In this document: positions 27,197-35,536 of the stretch, one piece after another
Layout of the letters: each line of letters begins with the position of its first letter
How positions within the stretch are numbered: position 1 is the stretch's first letter
NCBI GenBank assembly: GCA_027487835.1
Contig: JAIYCU010000019.1
Location: 1 to 64,000 of the forward strand
Direction: 5' to 3'
DNA length: 64,000 bases
Source: Bacteroidota bacterium
GTDB lineage: Bacteria; Bacteroidota; Bacteroidia; UKL13-3
Notes under the pieces: generated by a model
What the model saw: only the letters and a program-made list of their open reading frames with translations
The model's database searches: none
Told to the model about the DNA's origin: nothing
Made by a program: the position numbers and the translations under genes

Positions 27197-28369
27197 TTAA
27201 AATGCTTCTCCAATAAATAAGTAAAAGCCTCTGCCTTCATTGGTAAAAGCAAGGTCTGCCCTTAGGTAGATATCTTTTGCTTTAAAAATTAGGTATCGAA
27301 GACCCGCACCTGCTGCAAATTTTGTGGTGCGTGGGTTTAGGAACTGAGGGGAGTTGGCTACATTGCCCATAGAAGCAAATAGAGCTGCGCCTATTTTTTT
27401 CGAAAAAGGCAGAGGTAAAAAGCGATACTCTGCTTGCAAGTTAATCATCGTATTGTCTCTAAACCTGCCCAAGTAATAGCCGCGCATCATTGATTCGCCT
27501 CCCATTAAAGCCAATTGGTTAAAAGGAATGTTTCCTACATTTGCAATGCCATTACTTTGCAAAGCAAACACTTGTTTAGGTGCAAAGCCTTCTCTAAAAT
27601 ATCTAATGTCGTATTGAAAAGAACGAAATGGAATATCACTATTTAAGGCTTTGGAATATTCTAAATAGGCTAATTCTGCAAACATTCCCTTTCTTACATT
27701 CAACACATTTTTACGGTCATCATATACAATTCCTAAACCTAATGCAGTATTGCTAGAGCCATTTGCACCTGTTGGAAATTTAAAGTTAGTATTTGTTGCT
27801 TCTAAGTTAAAGGAGACATCAAAAATTCGCTGATGGTCGAATTCCAATCCAGCATAAAAATTCTCTTTAATTTTCCTTAGGGCGCGCTCTCTAAGTTGAA
27901 AACTCCCATTACTTACCACCGTATATTTGCTGCTAGTATTAGCGCCAATGCCATAATATTTTAAAGGAAAATATTGAAATCTACTTCGGCCTAAAAAGAA
28001 CCAATTATTTTGATCCGAGTAAATGGCATGATCTAACCAGATGCCATATTGCCTTTGTTGGGTATAAAAGGTAAAGGTGTTTATTTCATTTAAGCGATTT
28101 TGGTAATTTTTCTTTGCATGAAATAAAATCAAGTTTGCAAATCCAAATTCCCATTTTGTTTCTGGTGTATAGGCAAGGGTAGGGTAAATTAAAAACTTTG
28201 GACCACCAGAGGTGTCATCGGATATCACTTCTTTAAGGATGGGTTTGTTTTTAAGTTGCTCAATATTGTTTTTGAGTACTTGTGCAAAGCCTGTTTTTGT
28301 GTAAAAGAAAAACAGTACAATGCAAAGCGGCTTTGCTGTATGGGTAAGCTTGTTCTTAATAAGCAACAT
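27197..28369 (-). CDS. BamA/TamA-like outer-membrane barrel protein (surface antigen D15 family)
   Basis: This 390-aa protein has an N-terminal hydrophobic signal (about residues 12-30, ending GFAQ). It then shows alternating beta-strands to a C-terminal phenyl-rich end (FYLFIGEAF). The segment GGESMMRGYYLGRFRDN near residue 290 corresponds to the (V/I/M)RG(F/Y) motif of the Omp85/BamA barrel. There are no visible POTRA domains, so it is a barrel-only member rather than BamA itself. It is an outer-membrane protein of unknown role, transcribed leftward and alone. Confidence 0.78.
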   Translation of the reverse strand: MLLIKNKLTHTAKPLCIVLFFFYTKTGFAQVLKNNIEQLKNKPILKEVISDDTSGGPKFLIYPTLAYTPETKWEFGFANLILFHAKKNYQNRLNEINTFTFYTQQRQYGIWLDHAIYSDQNNWFFLGRSRFQYFPLKYYGIGANTSSKYTVVSNGSFQLRERALRKIKENFYAGLEFDHQRIFDVSFNLEATNTNFKFPTGANGSSNTALGLGIVYDDRKNVLNVRKGMFAELAYLEYSKALNSDIPFRSFQYDIRYFREGFAPKQVFALQSNGIANVGNIPFNQLALMGGESMMRGYYLGRFRDNTMINLQAEYRFLPLPFSKKIGAALFASMGNVANSPQFLNPRTTKFAAGAGLRYLIFKAKDIYLRADLAFTNEGRGFYLFIGEAF

Positions 28370-28410
28370 ACGGTTTATAAATAAAACTTATAAATTAGTT
28401 TTATAAATCA

Positions 28411-28446
28411 AAAAAGCCTGTTACAATTTTTGTAACAGGCTTTTTA
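28411..28446 (-). terminator. terminator of the leftward T9SS cargo gene
   Basis: Perfect 16-bp arms AAAAAGCCTGTTACAA (28411-28426) and its complement (28430-28445) around a 3-base T loop, with T or A runs on both sides. It lies 17 bases beyond the stop of the 28463 gene in its direction of transcription. Its arm differs by one base from the rplQ terminator over the core. Confidence 0.9.
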
Positions 28447-28462
28447 TAAAATCAAAACTTGA

Positions 28463-29836
28463 TTATTCTGTGATAATTAATTTTTGAGTAGTTTCTGAAC
28501 CAGCAACTTTTACGTTAACCATGTAAACACCTGCGTTTACGTTGTTCAAATCCATTTTCAATTCATATTTACCGTTGGTTACTTTACCGTATTCAAAAGT
28601 TTTAACAGTTTGACCCAATAAATTAACTAAGCTAATTTCTACGTTTCCAGCTTTAGCAATTTCTAAAGAAACGGTTGCATTGCTTTTAGCAGGATTAGGA
28701 TAAACACTTAGGATGCTTACGGCTGCATTTTCTGTTAAACCAACACCTGGCTTGCCATTAGATGTATCAACTGAAATATGGAAGAAAGCTTCAGCAAAAC
28801 GCTCACTTGTGAAAGCTTGGCCTGCGATGTAACCATTCCATCCATTTACAGATGCATATGAAGATGCTTTCAATGCCATTTGAGCCGTATTGTGGTAGGT
28901 AGTATTTTCCCAACCAGCAGCACCTTCATTTAAGAATAAACCATATCCGAAATAATTAGTTCTGCGTAAGCCTGCAGGAGCAGTAGCAGGATCTTGTTGG
29001 TAAATAAATACAGCTGTATCTACACCAACTACCGCAGGAATACCTGATTTAAAAGTCCAAGCAAAACCTACCAAAATATCTTGGCTTGATCCGTTTGCAT
29101 TGATAGTCATATTAGCTGGAGCTGCAAAAGTTGCATACTTGCTAGACCAAGAATTTTCGAATCCATTGTTATTGTTAGCACGAGTTGTATCAAAAATACC
29201 ACCTGTTCTAGATGAAATTAAGATAGTATCGATATCAAAATAACCAGCTGGCATGCGCTTTCCAAAATCCCAACCATTGGTTGGTCTAGCATAGCGTGTA
29301 CCATCTGTAAAGGCAGCTCTTGTAATTTGAGAACCTCTCCAATAAGATAAGAAAACAGTATCTACAACTGGTCTATCACCGCCCATTCCATCAGGAACTC
29401 TATCAACGTTACGTACATATAAGTAACGGAAAGCAATACTGTCTAATTTGTAGCTGTTAAAACGAGATAATTGATTATTTGGATTTGCAGTTAACTGAAT
29501 CAAATCATCTTTAGGGTCAAAAATATGACCAATTGAAGTTGCACCACCGTAACGGATGGTTCCATCATCTTCAACAAATTTGTTTAATGAATCGTGCACG
29601 ATGAAATCTACATACCCTTGTAAGGCAGGTCCCGCATTGCTTTGCTCGATCATTTCCACGATAGAAAACCAGGCAGAAACAGGCTCGCCTCCTTTATTAA
29701 AGGCTCTGTTTTTGAATGGGTTTGTTTGTACACCTTCAGCTTTGTTGCGAATTTCGCTGCTGTTGTCAATTTTTTGAGCCATAGCTGCTGTTCCGATAGA
29801 AAGCGCAGCAAGTGCTGTTAGTAACAGTTTTTTCAT
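28463..29836 (-). CDS. secreted protein with T9SS type A sorting domain
   Basis: This 457-aa protein has a signal peptide (MKKLLLTALAALSIGTAAMAQ) and a C-terminal T9SS sorting domain (ILSVYPNPAKSNATVSLE, VEISLVNLLGQTVKTFEYG, VNAGVYMVNVKV). The middle ~350 residues are rich in aromatic and Asn residues and I cannot assign them to a family. It has its own promoter and terminator, and its lack of rare codons suggests it is well expressed. No enzyme signature was seen. Confidence 0.88.
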   Translation of the reverse strand: MKKLLLTALAALSIGTAAMAQKIDNSSEIRNKAEGVQTNPFKNRAFNKGGEPVSAWFSIVEMIEQSNAGPALQGYVDFIVHDSLNKFVEDDGTIRYGGATSIGHIFDPKDDLIQLTANPNNQLSRFNSYKLDSIAFRYLYVRNVDRVPDGMGGDRPVVDTVFLSYWRGSQITRAAFTDGTRYARPTNGWDFGKRMPAGYFDIDTILISSRTGGIFDTTRANNNNGFENSWSSKYATFAAPANMTINANGSSQDILVGFAWTFKSGIPAVVGVDTAVFIYQQDPATAPAGLRRTNYFGYGLFLNEGAAGWENTTYHNTAQMALKASSYASVNGWNGYIAGQAFTSERFAEAFFHISVDTSNGKPGVGLTENAAVSILSVYPNPAKSNATVSLEIAKAGNVEISLVNLLGQTVKTFEYGKVTNGKYELKMDLNNVNAGVYMVNVKVAGSETTQKLIITE

Positions 29837-29860
29837 TTTTATTGAAGAATTTTAAAGTTT

Positions 29861-29891
29861 CGAAAATAGTTCTTTCGTGCGAATATACAAT
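29861..29891 (-). promoter_or_regulatory. promoter of the leftward T9SS cargo gene
   Basis: Read on the minus strand, ATTG (29888-29891) and TATTTTCG (29861-29868) are separated by 19 bases. This is the Bacteroidota TTTG-N19-TAnnTTTG form with one mismatch in each box. The start codon lies 24 bases downstream of the -7 box. Confidence 0.5.
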
Positions 29892-29922
29892 TTAGTCATT
29901 TTTTTTCTTTACAGGGTTGCAT

Positions 29923-31881
29923 TTAATTCGCAATTTCCACCCAATTGCCATCTGTTCTTATAAGTTCAATCAACTCATCCACTGCTTCCGAAGAGTTTAC
30001 AGATTTTTTTACCACTTCTTTCCCCTTGTATAAGGTTATTTTTCCTACCCCAGAGCCTACATAACCATAATCTGCATCTGCCATTTCTCCTGGTCCGTTT
30101 ACAATGCAGCCCATAATTGCAATTTTGATGCCCTTAAGGTGGTCGGTTCTTTTTCTAATCATTGCAGTAGTTTCTTGCAAATCAAATAAAGTTCGTCCGC
30201 AACTTGGGCAGCTAATATATTCTGTTTTACTTATTCTTACCCTTGCAGCTTGCAAAATGCCAAACGATATATCATTTAAGCGTTTTTTGTCTTGCGTACT
30301 TTCAGTAAAAAACACACCATCGCCCATTCCATCAATTAATAAACTTCCTAAATCTGTAGCACTGTGTAGCATGGTTAAGTCTAAAGAAATAGGGGTATTT
30401 CCATGTGCTTCATTCAATCCAATTATGACAGGAAGATTTACAAGGTTGTTTTTTAACAAGCCAAATGCATTTCTCAAATCTGGCATTATTGCTTCATGCC
30501 TGCTTTCTAGGATTAAAACAAACGACTTTAACTGTTTTATTTTTTCAATAAAATCGATTGAGGCGAGCTCCTTAGTTTGAATATGCAAAAAGTTTAAGGT
30601 ACTAGAAAATGCATGGTTATTTTCTAATTCCTTGCTTGAGATAAGCGGAAATGCATTGGTTTTATCGCTTAGTTGCTGCCAAGTTTGTAGGTTATAAATT
30701 GCTTTCAACCCAACAGGAAGCATAAAGGCACTTGGGTGATTGCCTAAATACACAAAATCTACCCCTAAATCAGACATGCTCCATTTGTCGGTAGCTGGTA
30801 AGTAGGTAAAGCCAACTTGGTCTAAATCTTCTGGATTTAGAGGAGATTCGCTAAAATTGGCAATAATTCTAGGCACATGGTGCGCCCCCAAATTATAGAT
30901 TTCTTGTGTTTGTCTTTTTTGGTAGCTAAAAAATAGCTTAGGATCTTTTTCAAAAGCGTTTGCTGCTGGCTCAATGGCTGCATGGGAACTTCTGTGTGTG
31001 TATCTTGCAGCTAATCTTTGCGCCACTGGCACTTCAAATTCTGGGTCTTCTGTGAGCGAAACCCGAATGGTATCACCAATTCCATCTTCCAATAAGGCGC
31101 CAATGCCTAAGGCAGATTTTATGCGGCCATCATCACCATCTCCTGCTTCTGTAACCCCTAAGTGTAAAGGATAATGCATGTTGTTTTGGTTCATGGTTTG
31201 AACCAAAAGTCGATAGGCTTGCACCATCACCTGGGGGTTGCTGGCTTTCATTGACAGGACAATATTTTTGTAACCTTCGTCTTCGCAAATTCTCAAGAAT
31301 TCCATGGCACTTTCTACCATGCCAAGCGGAGTGTCACCATATTTGCTTAGGATTCTATCACTTAAAGAGCCATGGTTCGTGCCAATGCGCATGGCAGTGC
31401 CGTATTCCTTGCATATTTTTACAAGTGGAATAAATTTTTCGCGGATGCGTTCAATTTCGGCTTGATATTCTATATCCGAATAATCAATTACTTGAAACTT
31501 CTTTTTATCGGCATAATTGCCGGGGTTAATTCTCACTTTCTCAACAATGCGTGCTGCCAATTCAGCTGCATTGGGGGTAAAATGAATATCGGCCACTAAG
31601 GGAACATAAATTCCTTTTGCTTGCAAGGATTTTTTAATGGCTTCTAAGTTTTGTGCTTCTTTTAGGCTAGGTGCAGTTAACCTTACTAATTCGCAACCGG
31701 CCTCTACCATGCGGGTTATTTGGGCCACTGAACCTTCCGTATCCATGGTATCTGTAGTGGTCATACTTTGAATGCGAATGGGGAAGTCGCTACCCATTTT
31801 TAAATCGCCTAAATGGGCGGTAATGGTTTTTCTTCTAAGGTATTTTACCAGGCTATTGGTAAAAGATGCTGCTTGATTCAT
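29923..31881 (-). CDS. ispG: 4-hydroxy-3-methylbut-2-en-1-yl diphosphate synthase, long form
   Basis: IspG (GcpE, 652 aa) reduces MEcPP to HMBPP in the non-mevalonate isoprenoid pathway, using a [4Fe-4S] cluster. The TIM-barrel half begins with IRIQSMTTTDTMDTEGSVAQ and contains VRLTAPSLKEAQN and MRIGTNHGSLSDR. The C-terminal half carries cluster ligands Cys558 and Cys561 (CPSCGR), Cys592 and Glu599 (GCIVNGPGEM). The ~270-residue insertion between the two marks the long form found in Bacteroidota, Chlamydiae and plants. It lies 16 bases downstream of an SDR gene in the same operon. Confidence 0.97.
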   Translation of the reverse strand: MNQAASFTNSLVKYLRRKTITAHLGDLKMGSDFPIRIQSMTTTDTMDTEGSVAQITRMVEAGCELVRLTAPSLKEAQNLEAIKKSLQAKGIYVPLVADIHFTPNAAELAARIVEKVRINPGNYADKKKFQVIDYSDIEYQAEIERIREKFIPLVKICKEYGTAMRIGTNHGSLSDRILSKYGDTPLGMVESAMEFLRICEDEGYKNIVLSMKASNPQVMVQAYRLLVQTMNQNNMHYPLHLGVTEAGDGDDGRIKSALGIGALLEDGIGDTIRVSLTEDPEFEVPVAQRLAARYTHRSSHAAIEPAANAFEKDPKLFFSYQKRQTQEIYNLGAHHVPRIIANFSESPLNPEDLDQVGFTYLPATDKWSMSDLGVDFVYLGNHPSAFMLPVGLKAIYNLQTWQQLSDKTNAFPLISSKELENNHAFSSTLNFLHIQTKELASIDFIEKIKQLKSFVLILESRHEAIMPDLRNAFGLLKNNLVNLPVIIGLNEAHGNTPISLDLTMLHSATDLGSLLIDGMGDGVFFTESTQDKKRLNDISFGILQAARVRISKTEYISCPSCGRTLFDLQETTAMIRKRTDHLKGIKIAIMGCIVNGPGEMADADYGYVGSGVGKITLYKGKEVVKKSVNSSEAVDELIELIRTDGNWVEIAN

Positions 31882-31897
31882 TGGGTTAAATTTACTT

Positions 31898-32623
31898 CTA
31901 AATATCGCCTAAAATAGGTCTAAGGATTATTTGTTCAACATTTGTACTTTCAGAAAGTTCATAGCTTGTCCAAACAATTTTGGCTATGTCTTGTGGCGTC
32001 ATAAAACGTTCTTGAGGCAAACCAGCACTTTCCCAACTTTGGGTATAGGTGGCGCCAGGCAATAAGGCAGTTACTCTAATATTATGTTCTTTAACTTCTT
32101 CACGAAGGGTTTGGTTCAAACCGTATAAGCCAAATTTACTGATACTATAAGAGCCCCCATTAGGATAGGCCTTGATACTAGCAATTGAGCAGATATTAAA
32201 TACATGGCCTTTTTTGTTTTTAATCATGCTTGGTACTATTGCGCGGCAAAGGTGATAAGCAGAGGAGAGATTTACTTGCCATATTTTCTCAAATTGACCT
32301 TCCGGCTCTTCTAAAATTTTTCCTGGTTCAAAAATACCAGCATTATTCACTAACACTTCAATAGAACCAAACTCTTCGAGCGCATCTGCTGCAAAGGATT
32401 TTAGGTCAACAATATTACTTGCATCGCATGTTTCGAATAGAAATTGCTGGCTAGGATATTGGGTAGAAAGCCGCACAAAAAGTTCTGAAAGGTGTTGTTC
32501 ATTTCTGGCGCAGCCTGCCACGTTAAATCCGTGTGCAGCAAATGATTCGGCAATGGCAAGGCCAATTCCTTTGGTGCAACCTGTAATGAAGACAGCTGGA
32601 TTGTGTTTTGATTCAGTACTCAT
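31898..32623 (-). CDS. short-chain dehydrogenase/reductase
   Basis: This 241-aa SDR has the nucleotide-binding motif TGCTKGIG (residues 14-21), NNAG (93-96) and the catalytic set Ser146, Tyr159 and Lys163 (YSISK). It should be a cytoplasmic NAD(P)H-dependent oxidoreductase. The substrate is unknown: the sequence is FabG-like, but neither the context nor a visible motif settles it. It is the first gene of a two-gene operon with ispG, behind a good promoter, and is divergent from mlaE. Confidence 0.9.
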   Translation of the reverse strand: MSTESKHNPAVFITGCTKGIGLAIAESFAAHGFNVAGCARNEQHLSELFVRLSTQYPSQQFLFETCDASNIVDLKSFAADALEEFGSIEVLVNNAGIFEPGKILEEPEGQFEKIWQVNLSSAYHLCRAIVPSMIKNKKGHVFNICSIASIKAYPNGGSYSISKFGLYGLNQTLREEVKEHNIRVTALLPGATYTQSWESAGLPQERFMTPQDIAKIVWTSYELSESTNVEQIILRPILGDI

Positions 32624-32627
32624 TGGG

Positions 32628-32659
32628 CGAATTTATCTTTAATAAATGAAGCCACCAAA
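32628..32659 (-). promoter_or_regulatory. promoter of the SDR-ispG operon
   Basis: On the minus strand TTTG (32656-32659) and TAAATTCG (32628-32635) are separated by 20 bases, with one mismatch in the -7 box. The -7 box ends only 4 bases before the SDR start codon, so the transcript would be leaderless or nearly so. Confidence 0.5.
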
Positions 32660-32682
32660 AAAACCAAAAATAGGAATACTCC

Positions 32683-32712
32683 TTGAAGTTTATGGCTAAT
32701 CAGGTATATTTG
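32683..32712 (+). promoter_or_regulatory. promoter of the mlaE-mlaF pair
   Basis: TTG (32683-32685, preceded by C) and TATATTTG (32705-32712) are separated by exactly 19 bases. The -7 box ends 3 bases before ATG 32716, so transcription would begin about at the start codon. This argues against using the upstream in-frame ATG at 32692. Confidence 0.5.
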
Positions 32713-32715
32713 AGC

Positions 32716-33459
32716 ATGAAATTTTTAGAATTTTTTGGCAGCTACCTGCTTTTTCTGAGGGCATGTTTTAGGTTACCTGATAAAGGCAAAATGTTTAGGC
32801 GCTCTTTACTTGCCGAAGTTTACAAAATGGGTAATGATTCATTTGCAATTGTTTCAATCATTTCAATTTTTATAGGTGCTGTAGCCGTAATTCAGTTTGG
32901 GAGTCAATTGATTGGTAGCTTGGTTCCAATGACCATTCTTGGAAGAATTGTGCGCGATGCAAATATATTGGAGTTTTCGCCAACTATTACCGCATTGGTA
33001 ATGGCAGGTAAGATTGGTTCAAACATAGCCTCAGAAATTGGGACGATGAAGGTGAGTGAACAGATAGACGCCCTAGAAATTATGGGATTAAATTCGGCTA
33101 ATTATGTGGGTTTACCTAAAATTCTTGCTGCTTTATTTGCCATTCCAGCCTTGGTAACCTATAGCATGTTTTTGTCAAACCTTGGGGGTGCAATTTCTTG
33201 TTATTTTACTAATATGGTTACGGTAGATATTTATATAGCAGGTCTAAGAGAATCGTTTGATGGATTTTATGTTACCCATGCTTTAACAAAGGCATTTACC
33301 TCTGCTTTTTTAATTTCATCTATCTCGGCCTATCATGGCTATCAAACAGAAGGTGGCGCACTTGAGGTAGGGGCTGCTAGTACCAAAGCTGTTGTGCAAA
33401 GTTGCATTGCTATTATTTTCTTTGATTATATCTTAACCCAACTAATGCTTTATAAATAA
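32716..33459 (+). CDS. mlaE: MlaE-type lipid ABC transporter permease
   Basis: This 247-aa protein belongs to the MlaE/YrbE permease family, which moves phospholipids between inner and outer membrane with MCE proteins. The family core is clear: FIGAVAVIQFG, then ALVMAGKIGSNIASEIGTMKVSEQIDALEIMG and a final set of hydrophobic segments. The frame is open upstream to 32683, with an ATG at 32692. I choose ATG 32716 because MKFLEFFGSYLLF resembles the family N-terminus and a promoter overlaps the earlier start. It overlaps mlaF by one base. No mlaD (MCE) gene is in the window. Confidence 0.9.
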   Translation: MKFLEFFGSYLLFLRACFRLPDKGKMFRRSLLAEVYKMGNDSFAIVSIISIFIGAVAVIQFGSQLIGSLVPMTILGRIVRDANILEFSPTITALVMAGKIGSNIASEIGTMKVSEQIDALEIMGLNSANYVGLPKILAALFAIPALVTYSMFLSNLGGAISCYFTNMVTVDIYIAGLRESFDGFYVTHALTKAFTSAFLISSISAYHGYQTEGGALEVGAASTKAVVQSCIAIIFFDYILTQLMLYK

Positions 33460-34193
33460 TGATAGAAATAGGAAGTATTGTTAAAGAATTTAATGGTAAA
33501 AGGGTTTTAGACCAAATTAGTGCCGAGTTTGAGCCTAGCAAATGTAGTTTTGTTATTGGAGCTAGTGGAGGTGGAAAAAGTGTATTGATGAAATGCATGG
33601 TGGGTTTGTTAACACCTGAATCTGGAAGCATAAGTTTTAATAACAGGGATTTTTTGCAATTAGATTACCAGGCAAAGAAAGATTTACGTCAAGAAATTGG
33701 GATGCTATTTCAAGGGGGCGCGTTGTTTGATTCTTTGTCGGTAGAAGATAATGTAGCTTTCCCCCTTCAAATGTTTACCCAAAAGACTAAAGAAGAAATT
33801 CTAGAACGCGTTAATTTTTGTTTGCAAAGGGTGAAATTAGAAAACGTCAACAAACTTTTCCCATCCAATATCAGTGGCGGGATGAAGAAGCGTGTGGGCA
33901 TTGCCCGAGCCATTGCGCTCAATCCAAAATATTTATTTTGCGATGAACCTAATAGCGGCTTAGATCCTATCACTTCTAGGGTTATTGACGAGTTAATTCT
34001 TGAAATTACCCAAGAATACAAAATCACCACTATTATCAATTCGCATGATATCAAAAGTGTGTTTGACATGGGCGATCATATTGTATTTATTTACCAAGGA
34101 AAAGCCCTATGGGAAGGCAATAAATCTTTTTTAGGGAAGTCTGGTTGCAAAGAATTAGATGATTTTATAAAAGCAAGCGAGTTTGGTCGCTAA
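33459..34193 (+). CDS. mlaF: MlaF-type ABC transporter ATP-binding protein
   Basis: This 244-aa ATPase drives the MlaE permease. It has Walker A GASGGGKS (residues 34-41), a Q-loop (MLFQGG), the signature ISGGMKKR (138-145) and Walker B YLFCDEP (158-164) followed by NSGLDP. The ATG shares its A with the mlaE stop (TAATG), so the pair is translationally coupled. No strong terminator follows. Assignment to the Mla family rests on both proteins together. Confidence 0.92.
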   Translation: MIEIGSIVKEFNGKRVLDQISAEFEPSKCSFVIGASGGGKSVLMKCMVGLLTPESGSISFNNRDFLQLDYQAKKDLRQEIGMLFQGGALFDSLSVEDNVAFPLQMFTQKTKEEILERVNFCLQRVKLENVNKLFPSNISGGMKKRVGIARAIALNPKYLFCDEPNSGLDPITSRVIDELILEITQEYKITTIINSHDIKSVFDMGDHIVFIYQGKALWEGNKSFLGKSGCKELDDFIKASEFGR

Positions 34194-34356
34194 AAAGTTT
34201 CAGTTTGAACCGATTTGAATGTCCTCAAATTATATGTTTTAAATCATTAAAAAACCACCTTTTTCTTCTTAGTTTTGAAATACGTTCTTGATATTTGAAT
34301 CCAAGATAGAATATTAATCTTAACTCCTCAACCAAGCATTAATTATAACTTAAATA

Positions 34357-35064
34357 ATGAAAAATATACTCCTCACCTCACTCATTGTATTAAGCTTTCT
34401 AGTAATATTGGAAGCTTGTCAGCATAAGACAGAAATTGTGGTTCCTAAAACCAACCCCACTGATACCACAGGGAATAATCCTAACCCAAATCCTTGTGAT
34501 TCTAACATTGTTTATTTTGATAAGGACATATTGCCTATTCTTAACTCAAATTGTGCCATGAGTGGTTGCCACGATGCAGGCACTGCTGCCGAAGGTGTGG
34601 TGTTGAATTCATACGAAAAGGTTATGTCAACTGGTAAAATTACGCCTTATAATTCCAATAAAAGTGAGTTGTATGAAGTAATTACAGAAACAGATCCTAA
34701 AAAAATTATGCCTCCTCCGCCAAACGCTAAATTAAGTGCAGCACAAATTGCATTAATTGCCAAATGGATAAACCAAGGTGCCAAAAAAATTGATTGCAAT
34801 AGTTCAACTTGTGATTCAACCAATGTTACCTATACAAAACAGGTAAGTAAAATGCTTAATACTTACTGCGTAGGTTGCCATAACGCTGCGAGTCCAAGTG
34901 GCAATGTGCTCCTCGATTCTTATGCAAATGCCAAACAAGCTACCTTAAACGGGAATGTAGTTGGAAGCGTATTAGGCGGTACCATGCCCAAAGGAGGTAA
35001 TTCCTTAAGTGCATGCAATAAAAGAATCTTGCAACTTTGGGCCGCAAATGCTTGTCCTCAATAA
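34357..35064 (+). CDS. lipoprotein with two cytochrome c-type haem motifs
   Basis: This 235-aa protein has a lipoprotein signal peptide with Cys21 at the lipobox (ILEAC). Two haem motifs follow: Cys66-X4-Cys71-His72 (CAMSGCH), a non-canonical spacing, and Cys171-X2-Cys174-His175 (CVGCH), the normal form. Met118 in IMPPPP is a likely axial ligand of the first haem. It should sit in the periplasm or on the outer membrane as an electron carrier. It begins a closely spaced set with two further haem-motif lipoproteins and a DUF5777 barrel, probably one operon. Confidence 0.85.
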   Translation: MKNILLTSLIVLSFLVILEACQHKTEIVVPKTNPTDTTGNNPNPNPCDSNIVYFDKDILPILNSNCAMSGCHDAGTAAEGVVLNSYEKVMSTGKITPYNSNKSELYEVITETDPKKIMPPPPNAKLSAAQIALIAKWINQGAKKIDCNSSTCDSTNVTYTKQVSKMLNTYCVGCHNAASPSGNVLLDSYANAKQATLNGNVVGSVLGGTMPKGGNSLSACNKRILQLWAANACPQ

Positions 35065-35067
35065 TAT

Positions 35068-35535
35068 ATGAATACAAAATTTATAGTGGCCATATTTACG
35101 GCTACAGTACTTTGGGTTTCTTGCTCTCATTATGATGAATTGCAGGCAAACCTAACTGAGTCTGAACAAGGCGACGATGAAAGCCATAATGCAGGGCAAA
35201 ATTGCGGGAGTTGTCATAACAAAAGTGGACACGAAGCGGTGTTAGAGGCAGGCTGGTGGAATGTTTCTGGTACCGTTTATACTTCGCAAAATCGGGCACA
35301 AAAAAATGCAATTATTGAGCTTTGGGAAAAGCCAAACAAACAGGGTAAATTGGTAAAGCGTCTTGTTTCTGATGACTTAGGTAATTTTTATACCAATCAA
35401 ATTTTAAATTTTAATGGCGGTGTTTATCCAACAATCACTGTCAATAACCAAACAATTGCCATGGGAACTTCCTTTAATGGAGGAAGCTGTAATAGTTGTC
35501 ATGGCATCACTACTTCTAAATTAAGCATTGATTAA
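35068..35535 (+). CDS. lipoprotein with two CXXCH haem motifs
   Basis: This 155-aa protein has a short signal with Cys19 at the lipobox (VLWVSCS). Haem motifs are Cys46-GS-Cys49-His50 and, near the C-terminus, Cys141-NS-Cys144-His145. The middle ~80 residues (WWNVSGTVYTSQNRAQKNAI, then DDLGNFYTNQ) look like a beta-sandwich of the carboxypeptidase-regulatory type, an inference from pattern only. It starts 3 bases after the preceding gene. I do not recognise a named family. Confidence 0.8.
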   Translation: MNTKFIVAIFTATVLWVSCSHYDELQANLTESEQGDDESHNAGQNCGSCHNKSGHEAVLEAGWWNVSGTVYTSQNRAQKNAIIELWEKPNKQGKLVKRLVSDDLGNFYTNQILNFNGGVYPTITVNNQTIAMGTSFNGGSCNSCHGITTSKLSID

Positions 35536-35536
35536 T

